Source: Methylacidiphilum sp.
Lineage (GTDB): Bacteria; Verrucomicrobiota; Verrucomicrobiia; CAIQCK01
Reading direction: 5' to 3'
NCBI GenBank assembly: GCA_020718125.1
Contig: DYDC01000082.1
Span: 1-9,459, forward strand
Length of the DNA stretch: 9,459 nucleotides
A program made the translations under genes and the position numbers. The notes under the pieces are model-generated. The model saw only the letters and a program-made list of their open reading frames with translations. It was not told the DNA's origin and did not search any database. Numbering within the stretch: the stretch's first letter is position 1; every line of letters starts with the position of its first letter. This document shows positions 1-6,100 of the stretch, piece by piece.

Positions 1-192
1 CTGAAGACGCCGTTTGCGCCGACCCAGTTCGCCGCGTTTCAGCGCCAAAGCAAACTCGACGCCCACTCCATCGTCGCGGACCCGAAGTTCGTCAACGCCG
101 CCAAACTCGACTTCCGCCTCGCTCCCGACAGTCCCGCGCGCAAGCTTGCTAACGGCGGGCCGGTTGGCTCGCGCAAGAGGCTGAAGGAGTAA
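1..192 (+). CDS. C-terminal fragment of a beta-helix-type secreted protein (partial)
   Basis: Frame 1 is open from the window edge to TAA at 190-192 and gives 63 residues; the 5' part lies outside the window. The fragment contains LDAHSIVADPKFVN, then AAKLDFRLAPDSPA, and ends with a basic tail (GSRKRLKE). The pattern 'DPxFV...DFRLxPDSPA' is the usual C-terminal end of right-handed parallel beta-helix proteins, including polysaccharide-lyase-like and other extracellular proteins, which are abundant in Verrucomicrobiota and Planctomycetota. The catalytic or binding part is not visible, so no substrate can be given. The gene converges on the minus-strand operon and is probably unrelated to it. 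The family assignment rests only on this short tail motif. Confidence 0.6.
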   Translation: MKTPFAPTQFAAFQRQSKLDAHSIVADPKFVNAAKLDFRLAPDSPARKLANGGPVGSRKRLKE

Positions 193-230
193 GCGTGGAT
201 AACAGCGGCACTTTTCCTCGGTTCAGTTTG

Positions 231-247
231 CGGGGCAGCATGCCCCG
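231..247. terminator. short GC hairpin in the convergent intergenic spacer, possible terminator
   Basis: CGGGGCA (231-237) and TGCCCCG (241-247) form a perfect 7-bp stem around the 3-base loop GCA. It lies in the 127-bp spacer between two convergent genes, where a bidirectional terminator would be expected. No T-run follows the stem on either strand, so it does not meet the usual test for an intrinsic terminator. A second, weaker 5-bp hairpin (CAGAC/GTCTG, loop TGCG) is at 286-299. Confidence 0.25.
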
Positions 248-319
248 TTGCCTCGCGCCGATGAGTCAACCGTAAGTCCACCGCCCAGACTGCGGTCTGT
301 CCCTGCCAGCCGCCGTCGT

Positions 320-3300
320 TCATTGTTTCCCGGCCCAGACGTAGCTGCCGTCTTTGCGCTGGTGGAAACGCTCGCGGGGGACGTTGAGTTTGCCGCGCAC
401 GGCGATGGCGCGCTTCGGCACGGTCATCTTCTTCTCCAACTCTTCCCACGGCACGGCGGGCGGGATGCCTGCGGGGACCGTTTCGTCGTTGATGGTGTCG
501 CGGAAGAATCTGGCGAAGGCGGAGGAGGAGGGGTCGGCTTCGGGCATCAGCTTCGGCTTCTTGCCGCCGAGTTCGATCTTGTGAAGCTCGACGCGGTTGA
601 TGGCTTCGGCCACGACGGGCCACGCGGCTTGGATGCGCGGGTCTTTCCAGAGCGCGGCGCGCCACGGGTCGAGGGCGAGCGGGCCGCCGCCGGCTTTGTG
701 TTCGAGATGCCACTCGGTTTTTTCGGCGAGCCAACCGCGGAAGGCGTTGGTCAGTTCCTGCGCGTAAGCGGCTGGGCCGGCGGTCCAGCGGTTAGCGACC
801 TTCCATTGCTCGTCCCAGCGGCGTTTATAGACTGGCGCTTCGATGCGGCGGATGTGTTCGTTGTCGCGGATGGCGGCCAGTCGCGCCTGCCAGAGTTGGC
901 GGCGTTCGGCGGGCCAGTCGGCCGGGATGAACGCGACGGCTTTGTCGAAGTCGCCGCCGGCGCGCGACCAGAAGCGGAAGGCGCGTTCGTGTTCCTGTAG
1001 CGGCGGAGGCTGGAATGTGGGAGGGGCCTCAACGCCCCGATTCTTTGATTCCACAGCCGCGGCAGTCGGGGCGCTGAGGCCCCTCCCACATTCAACGGCG
1101 GCATCGTCGGCCGGCAAGAGGCCGTAGGCGGCATAGATCAGCCAGTCCATTTCCTCCTGCAACGCGATCATGTCGGCGCGGAGTTGCTCGCGGCGGGCGG
1201 TGGCGGCGGCGAGGCGGGCGCGCAAGTCGTCGGTGGCGGCGAAGGCGGGCGCGAACTCGGCCGCGGCGGGGACGTGGCCGGGCAGCGAGGCGTTCCAGGC
1301 GTGGTAAGCCTCGCCGTCTTTCTCGAAAAGCTTGGCCAGCGCCAGCGATGGCATCTGCCGCCCTCGCTCCCAGCACGCTCGCGACAACGCCGTCAACCGC
1401 GAAGCCAGCCCGTTCGGCTTGCCGCGCAAAGCGTCGGCGATGGATGAGGGGACAGGCAACTGCTGGACTTTGCCTCCGGCATACTCGAATCGGTCGCGGT
1501 GCTCGTCTTCGCCAGCACCTTTGTTGAAACAAAGCTGCTTCAACCAGAAGAGCGCAACACCAGAGTTGAGAATTGAAGAGGCAAGATGCCAATCTCGCTC
1601 CCCAGCCTTCTGCGGAAGCTCGATAACAGGCGCGTGCTGGTTGAACACCCGGTCGCCTTCCGAAAGAACGGCGTGCAAATGCGTCGAGATGTCGGCGTAG
1701 GTAATCTGTTTCGTCATCGCTCGGCGGTGGTATTCACGAAACTCAAACCACTCCAACCCAGCCTCAAGCTGGGTCTTCTTGAACTGCGAACGAATCTCCA
1801 AGAAGGAGCGGAAAGGCTTCAAGTAAGCTGCGACCGCCGCATGAAGTGACGGTTTGGCTTCGGCACCCTCATACGGCCAGACCGTCAACGCAGTCAGATC
1901 CGGCTCGTAGTTGCGCAGGAGTTCACCCACGAGAAGCGGCTTCGCGAACCGCGGCTGGATGCCTAGTCGGCGAAGTGTGTCTGCACTGAGGTAGTAGATG
2001 TCGTTTGCTGATGAAATCGCATCGACGCCAACGCTCCCACCGAGGAAATCGGAGAGTGGCGCATGACAAGCTGCGTCAATGGCTGTCTTCGTCGGCGCGG
2101 CACCAACATCGAAACTCCAAGGCCACTTCGCCATATCTTTCCTGCTCCTATCGGCAACCGTGACCTGTGCGCTCGAAAACCCGGCATTGTCATGGTGTGC
2201 GGCAAGCGTGAGCCATACTTCGCTTCCTTCCGGAGGCGTTCGGAGATCACCGCCACCGGGAAGAATTGCGGCGACGCGGATCGGCACTTTCTCGTCGGGT
2301 CCGCGGTTCGCGCCGAAGACGATGCAGGTGGGCGTGCCGTGGCCGGGGAAGAGGAGGCCGGAGCAGTCCACGACTTTTTGCACGTCCACGGTGGGGAAGA
2401 AGTCTTCGACGAGCGGCTGGCCGAATTCGCGCTTGGCGAAGGCGTTGGAGACGATGAAGCCGAGTTGGCCGCCGGGTCGCAGCAGGCCGAAGCTGAGGTC
2501 GAAGAAGGGGCAGATGAGCAGGAATTTCCGGTGGCATACGCGCGCCCAACGCTCGCGGTAGAGTTCGCGTTTGACGGGGTTGCGAGCGGTGACGAAGGGC
2601 GGGTTGCCGACGATGAGATCGAAGCCGCCGGCGGAGGATGAATGTGGGAGGGGCCTCAGCGCCCCGACTTTCCGGTTCTTTGGCTCAGCCTGCGGCGTCG
2701 GGGCGCTGAGGCCCCTCCCACATTCCGAATGCCCACATTCCGAAGGCTGCGGCTCACGGTGGAAGATTTCGGCGAAGTCAATGTGCCAGGCGAAGTTGAA
2801 GGGGCTGTCGAAGTCGGCGCCTTCGAGGCGGCGGAGGCGGGGGTAGAAGTCGCTGGCGAACCGGCCGGCTTCGAGTTTCTGGAGGGTCTTGCGGTCGGCG
2901 GCGATTTTCTGGAGGGCTTCTTCGAGTTGCCGGGTCTCGGCGGCGATGCGTCGGCGTTTGTCGGTTTCGGAGGCGTTTTCGTCGAAGCCGAGCATGGCGA
3001 GCATGCCGGGGGTGGCGTTGGCGGCTTCGGCGCGGAGGCGTTTGAGTTCGTCCTCGATGACGCGCTGGCTGAGGTCGAGGCGGCGGGCGAGGAGGTCGAG
3101 GCGGAGTTTGCGTTTGCGGCCGGCCTTGCGCGCTCTGTGGAGGTCGGCGCCGAGTTTCTGGATGCGGGCGATGTCGTCGGCGTAGGCGGAGGCGCGGTCG
3201 GGGGCGATGACGGCGTGGACGCCGCAGACGTGGTCGAGGAGGCTGTCGCCGCGGTGGAAGTTCATCTCCAGGTTGGGCAGTTGGGAGATGCGGCCGATGG

Positions 3301-4972
3301 CCTGCTGGAACTGGGCGCGGTCGGCGACGAAGGGGTCCACGCCGAGGTCGTAGTCCACGACGAGGGAGAGCCAGAGGCGGAGGCGGCAGATTTCGATGGC
3401 TTGCTGCTGGATGTCCACGCCGTAGAGGCAGTCGGCGACGATCTGGGCCTTGGTGTCGTGGAGCCAGGCGGCGCCGTGGCGGCGGAAGGGGTCCACGTAG
3501 CCGTTGGCGGCGGCTTCGGCGACGCGGCGGAGGCTGACGAGTTCCTGGAGCAGGCCGACGGGGAACGCGCCGGAGCCGACGGCGGGGTCGCAGGTCTTGA
3601 GGCGGGCGACGAGTTCGGCGATTTGTTTGCCTTCGGCGGGGGTGAGGATGTCGCGGAGACGGATGAGTTCGTCTGGGTCGAGTCCGTCGGTGGCGTCAAT
3701 CTCGAAGAGGGCGGTGAGTTTGGGCTGCCAGCCGTCGCCGGGGAGGTGGTTGAGGAGGTATTGGCGGAGGGATTCGCGGCAGATGAAGTGGACGACGATG
3801 CGCGGGGTGTAGTAGGAGCCGGTGGCTTTGCGTTTGTCGGGCGCGACAGCGTCGGGGTCGGCGGCCTCGGCGTGGAGGACGATGGACTCGAAGACCTTGC
3901 CGAGCATCTCGGGGTCCACGGCGACGTCTTGGTTGAGCGGGGTGTCTTCGCGGACGGTGAAGTTGAAGGCTTCGAGGAGTTGGTCGAAGACGGCGGCGAA
4001 GGTGGCGTTGCGGACGCGCAGGGGCGGGTTGTGTTTGCGGCGCAGGGGCGTGGGGGCGAACTCGTCGTCGTCGAAGAGGCCGCCATTGAGGAACGGGACG
4101 CCGGTGAGCCGGTCGCTGGAGCCGGGCGCGGAGGCGAGGGTCCAGAAGAGTTTTTCGAGGAAGTCCTCGTAGTAGGAGAAGTCGCCGGGGCGCTTGCGAT
4201 GGGGCAGGAGGTTGGCGAGGAGGAAGTCGCGTCGCTGGTCGAGCCAGCCACGGTTCTGGAGGTAGTAGAGGAAGATGAGGCGTTCGAGGAGAAGCTGGGC
4301 GCGGCTGTAGGCTTCGGCGGGCTTGAGTTGCTGGCATTTCTCCAGATCGGCTTTGACGGCATCGAGGGCGACGTCGAAGCGTTTGAAGAATTCCTTGGTG
4401 AGCGGCTCTTTGTCGAAGGCTTTGGCCCAGGCTTTCAGCCAGCCGGCCGCATCGGCGCCGTCGTCATCGGGCCAGTGGAGGTGCGGCAGGTTGTGCTCGA
4501 AAAGGGTGCGGGCGTAGTTGGCGCCGCGCCGCCAACCGAAGGTGGCGAGGCGGGCGCGGCCGGCTTGTTCGCCGCGGAAGTGGGCGAAGCTGATGCGCTG
4601 GTAGTCGCTGGTGGCGCAGATGAAGAGGAGGTTTTCGTGCTGCCAGGCTTGGAGGGATGGATTGCGGCGGCGGTTCGGAACGAGGCCGCGCAGAATCTGG
4701 CGCAGGGCGGTGCGATAGACCTGCGCGTCGGCGAACTCGACGAGGAAGACGCCCCACGGCTGGCCGGCGATGATGGGGCGGAGTTGGCGGACGGTGCCGC
4801 TGCTGAGTTTGCGCGCGGCGGAATCGGAAAGGCGGAGGTCGTCGCCGGTCCAATCGAAGGTGAGTTCGTCGGCGAGGGCGTCGTCGGGGATGGGCCAGTC
4901 GAGGCCGTCGCGGAGGAAGGCGAGGAGGGCGGCTGCGTTGGCGATGTCGGGGAGGTGGGGCGATGCGGGCAT
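320..4972 (-). CDS. large Eco57I/PglX-like adenine-specific DNA methyltransferase
   Basis: Predicted N6-adenine DNA methyltransferase of about 1550 residues. Numbering is from ATG 4972. The segment GSYYTP near 385-390 corresponds to the motif X region. Motif I (SAM binding) is DPAVGSGAF at 462-470. LYGVDIQQQAIEICRLRLWL follows at 516-535 (motif II region). A charged, probably coiled-coil segment spans about 603-703. Catalytic motif IV is NPPF at 790-793. The region about 975-1180 looks like a target-recognition domain. IEAPVYKRRW at 1377-1386 lies in a long C-terminal region of a kind seen in PglX/DrmMI-like enzymes. The N-terminal 380 residues contain no nuclease motif I can defend. A GTG at 5038 would add 22 residues and overlap the fic stop. 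I reject it because those codons (TTA, CTA, AGA, GTA) are unlike the rest of the gene and lie in a repeat-rich spacer. Neither start has a convincing Shine-Dalgarno sequence. It is the last gene of the operon and carries two in-frame palindromic insertions (residues 750-778 and 1294-1320). Confidence 0.85.
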   Translation of the reverse strand: MPASPHLPDIANAAALLAFLRDGLDWPIPDDALADELTFDWTGDDLRLSDSAARKLSSGTVRQLRPIIAGQPWGVFLVEFADAQVYRTALRQILRGLVPNRRRNPSLQAWQHENLLFICATSDYQRISFAHFRGEQAGRARLATFGWRRGANYARTLFEHNLPHLHWPDDDGADAAGWLKAWAKAFDKEPLTKEFFKRFDVALDAVKADLEKCQQLKPAEAYSRAQLLLERLIFLYYLQNRGWLDQRRDFLLANLLPHRKRPGDFSYYEDFLEKLFWTLASAPGSSDRLTGVPFLNGGLFDDDEFAPTPLRRKHNPPLRVRNATFAAVFDQLLEAFNFTVREDTPLNQDVAVDPEMLGKVFESIVLHAEAADPDAVAPDKRKATGSYYTPRIVVHFICRESLRQYLLNHLPGDGWQPKLTALFEIDATDGLDPDELIRLRDILTPAEGKQIAELVARLKTCDPAVGSGAFPVGLLQELVSLRRVAEAAANGYVDPFRRHGAAWLHDTKAQIVADCLYGVDIQQQAIEICRLRLWLSLVVDYDLGVDPFVADRAQFQQAIGRISQLPNLEMNFHRGDSLLDHVCGVHAVIAPDRASAYADDIARIQKLGADLHRARKAGRKRKLRLDLLARRLDLSQRVIEDELKRLRAEAANATPGMLAMLGFDENASETDKRRRIAAETRQLEEALQKIAADRKTLQKLEAGRFASDFYPRLRRLEGADFDSPFNFAWHIDFAEIFHREPQPSECGHSECGRGLSAPTPQAEPKNRKVGALRPLPHSSSAGGFDLIVGNPPFVTARNPVKRELYRERWARVCHRKFLLICPFFDLSFGLLRPGGQLGFIVSNAFAKREFGQPLVEDFFPTVDVQKVVDCSGLLFPGHGTPTCIVFGANRGPDEKVPIRVAAILPGGGDLRTPPEGSEVWLTLAAHHDNAGFSSAQVTVADRSRKDMAKWPWSFDVGAAPTKTAIDAACHAPLSDFLGGSVGVDAISSANDIYYLSADTLRRLGIQPRFAKPLLVGELLRNYEPDLTALTVWPYEGAEAKPSLHAAVAAYLKPFRSFLEIRSQFKKTQLEAGLEWFEFREYHRRAMTKQITYADISTHLHAVLSEGDRVFNQHAPVIELPQKAGERDWHLASSILNSGVALFWLKQLCFNKGAGEDEHRDRFEYAGGKVQQLPVPSSIADALRGKPNGLASRLTALSRACWERGRQMPSLALAKLFEKDGEAYHAWNASLPGHVPAAAEFAPAFAATDDLRARLAAATARREQLRADMIALQEEMDWLIYAAYGLLPADDAAVECGRGLSAPTAAAVESKNRGVEAPPTFQPPPLQEHERAFRFWSRAGGDFDKAVAFIPADWPAERRQLWQARLAAIRDNEHIRRIEAPVYKRRWDEQWKVANRWTAGPAAYAQELTNAFRGWLAEKTEWHLEHKAGGGPLALDPWRAALWKDPRIQAAWPVVAEAINRVELHKIELGGKKPKLMPEADPSSSAFARFFRDTINDETVPAGIPPAVPWEELEKKMTVPKRAIAVRGKLNVPRERFHQRKDGSYVWAGKQ
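1013..1093. repeat. palindromic element, copy A, in frame inside the methyltransferase gene
   Basis: Two 28-base arms (1013-1040 and 1066-1093) are reverse complements with a single mismatch (A at 1032 where the other arm implies G). They are separated by a 25-base loop. The left arm begins GAATGTGGGAGGGGCCTC. The element is 81 bases long, exactly 27 codons. On the methyltransferase strand it is read as ECGRGLSAPT, a loop-encoded AAAVESKNR, then GVEAPPTF. It falls just after the IYAAYGLLPADDAA segment, at what looks like a linker before the C-terminal domain. The arms match those of the element at 2640-2725, and the loops also resemble each other (TTCTTTG and a CAGCC/GCGGC part). Confidence 0.9.
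2640..2725. repeat. palindromic element, copy B, in frame upstream of the catalytic motif
   Basis: Perfect 28-base inverted arms (2640-2667 and 2698-2725) flank a 30-base loop, 86 bases in all. On the methyltransferase strand it is read as ECGRGLSAPT, a loop-encoded PQAEPKNRK, then VGALRPLPHS. It lies between FAEIFHREPQP and GGFDLIVGNPPF, so its encoded peptide ends about 12 residues before the NPPF catalytic motif. The arms are the same as in the copy at 1013-1093 apart from the one mismatch there. Both copies are preceded on the plus strand by CGGCGGAGG, which may be part of the element, a preferred insertion context, or chance in GC-rich DNA. Confidence 0.92.
2717..2746. repeat. 15-bp tandem duplication at the edge of palindromic copy B
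   Basis: CCCACATTCCGAATG (2717-2731) is followed directly by CCCACATTCCGAAGG (2732-2746), differing at one position. The first unit includes the outer end of the right arm of the palindrome. On the coding strand the duplication appears as SECGH-SECGR, a five-residue tandem repeat that leaves the reading frame intact. It may be a trace of insertion or of replication slippage at the element end. Confidence 0.8.
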
Positions 4973-5021
4973 GGCGGCAGTTGGAAGCTCAATACGTAGT
5001 CTAATACCTAGTTTCGGAGTT

Positions 5022-5045
5022 AATACCCTCTTTAACACCCTCTTT
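5022..5045. repeat. 12-bp tandem repeat across the end of the fic gene
   Basis: On the minus strand AAAGAGGGTGTT (5045-5034) is followed directly by AAAGAGGGTATT (5033-5022), with one mismatch. The fic stop codon (TAA, 5034-5032) spans the junction of the two units. Further GTATTA/GTATTG-like words follow within 35 bases on the same strand. The patch is clearly richer in A and T than the genes on either side. Confidence 0.75.
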
Positions 5046-6096
5046 TAAGGGTAATACCCTTTCTCTGCCATTTTGCGCCCGGACCACGGCCCAGGCACTC
5101 GATCTGGCCGGCGGCTTTGAAGTCGCGAAGCAGGCGACGAATCATGTCACGGCTCACACATGGGCAGAGGCGTTCCAAGTCGGTGATGCCAAAATCAGTG
5201 CCGAAAGTTTCGATGGCATGGCTGACGAGTTGGGTTTTTGCGCCGCGCGGGCTTTTGATCTGGCCGACGCGTTGCTCGAACTCCTTGTATGCCTGCGAGA
5301 GGATGAACAGCAGGTAGTTAAGGTAGGGCCACGGGTCATGGCGGCCCTCGTGCCAGCGGGCCGAGGATTGTTCGAGGGTTTCGTAGTATCGCTCCTTGTT
5401 GTCCTCGATGAGGCGTTCGAGACTGATGTAACGGCCCACTTCGAAGCCGCAGCGATAGAGGGATTGGAGCAGAAGCAGGCGCGACGCGCGGCCGTTGCCG
5501 TCGCGGAACGGGTGGATGCAAAGAAAGTCCAGGTTCAGCGCGGCGAGAAGGATGATCGGGTGGATCCATTTCTCGCGGAGGCCGCGACCCCAGAGTTCGA
5601 TCATCTCGGCCATCGCCTGGGGCGTTTGCTTTGGCGGCACGGTCTTGAAGCGGACGCGGCGGCGGCCGTCGGCGTAGGTCTGGATGATGTCCACGTTCTT
5701 TTCCTTGTAGGCGCCGGCATCCCAGACGTTCCCGCGGCAAAGTTTGTGGAGGCGTTTGACGGTCGCTTCGGAGATGGGGAGTTTGGCGCCGCTTTCGTGG
5801 ATGAGGCGGAGAGCGTCGCGGTAGCCGCGAACCTCTTCCTCGTCGCGGTCACGCAGGGCCGGTTTGCCAAACATGAGCGTGCCGACGCGCGACTTGTCCA
5901 CTTCGACACCCTCGATGCGGTTGGAGGAAACAGCGCTCTCGATGAGGGCGTGCTCGCGCAGGACTTTTAGTTTCCGCGGCGACTGGCGGGTGAAGGGTTC
6001 TTGTTTGCCGCGGGCTTCGGCGAGGTCGGCCAGATACCAACTGGTCCGCGTCGGGATCGTTGGCGGTTCGGCGGCGAGTTGGCGGAGGGTCATCAT
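5032..6096 (-). CDS. Fic-domain protein with N-terminal inhibitory motif
   Basis: The protein has 354 residues. The full Fic active-site motif HPFRDGNGRASR is at 195-206, with catalytic His195, Asp199 and the GNGR phosphate-binding loop. Fic enzymes transfer AMP, or less often another nucleotide-derived group, to hydroxyl side chains of target proteins. SNRIEG at 58-63 matches the inhibitory helix consensus (S/T)xxxE(G/N), with Glu62 expected to block productive ATP binding, so the enzyme is probably self-inhibited (class II type). The C-terminal 70 residues, with a DFGITDLERLCPCVSRDMIRRLLRDF-type region, resemble a winged helix and may bind DNA. No membrane segment or signal peptide is seen. 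It starts with two consecutive ATG codons (6096 and 6093), 4 bases after the helicase stop, with GGAG in the end of the helicase gene as the likely ribosome site. Its target is unknown. It could be a regulator or a toxic arm of the defence module. Confidence 0.92.
   Translation of the reverse strand: MMTLRQLAAEPPTIPTRTSWYLADLAEARGKQEPFTRQSPRKLKVLREHALIESAVSSNRIEGVEVDKSRVGTLMFGKPALRDRDEEEVRGYRDALRLIHESGAKLPISEATVKRLHKLCRGNVWDAGAYKEKNVDIIQTYADGRRRVRFKTVPPKQTPQAMAEMIELWGRGLREKWIHPIILLAALNLDFLCIHPFRDGNGRASRLLLLQSLYRCGFEVGRYISLERLIEDNKERYYETLEQSSARWHEGRHDPWPYLNYLLFILSQAYKEFEQRVGQIKSPRGAKTQLVSHAIETFGTDFGITDLERLCPCVSRDMIRRLLRDFKAAGQIECLGRGPGAKWQRKGITLKRGC
5047..5061. promoter_or_regulatory. 15-bp perfect palindrome near the fic-methyltransferase junction
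   Basis: AAGGGTA (5047-5053) and TACCCTT (5055-5061) are perfect inverted repeats around one central base. They lie in the last codons of fic, about 75 bases upstream of the methyltransferase ATG, within the AT-richer patch. It could be a protein-binding site or an mRNA structure controlling methyltransferase expression, but it is also part of the coding sequence and may be coincidental. Confidence 0.25.
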
Positions 6097-6100
6097 GGTT

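Noticed and set aside
39..734. A 231-codon minus-strand open frame overlapping the left spacer and the methyltransferase end
   Set aside because: Arg/Pro/Ala-rich translation with no domain. It overlaps the end of the methyltransferase in another frame and is antisense to the beta-helix fragment.
1013..2746. A CRISPR array, because of the two near-identical repeats
   Set aside because: Only two copies about 1.6 kb apart, each itself a hairpin inside a gene, with no spacer-repeat periodicity and no cas genes.
2642..4999. A 785-codon open frame on the plus strand opposite the methyltransferase
   Set aside because: It is a mirror of the GC-rich codon usage of the minus-strand gene. Its protein is an unnatural mix rich in Gly, Glu, Ala and Val with no domain, whereas the minus strand has all methyltransferase motifs.
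4973..5038. GTG at 5038 as the methyltransferase start
   Set aside because: A purine stretch abuts the GTG with no spacing, the 22 added codons are AT-rich and unlike the gene, and they are encoded by local tandem repeats. Not excluded, but the ATG at 4972 is better.
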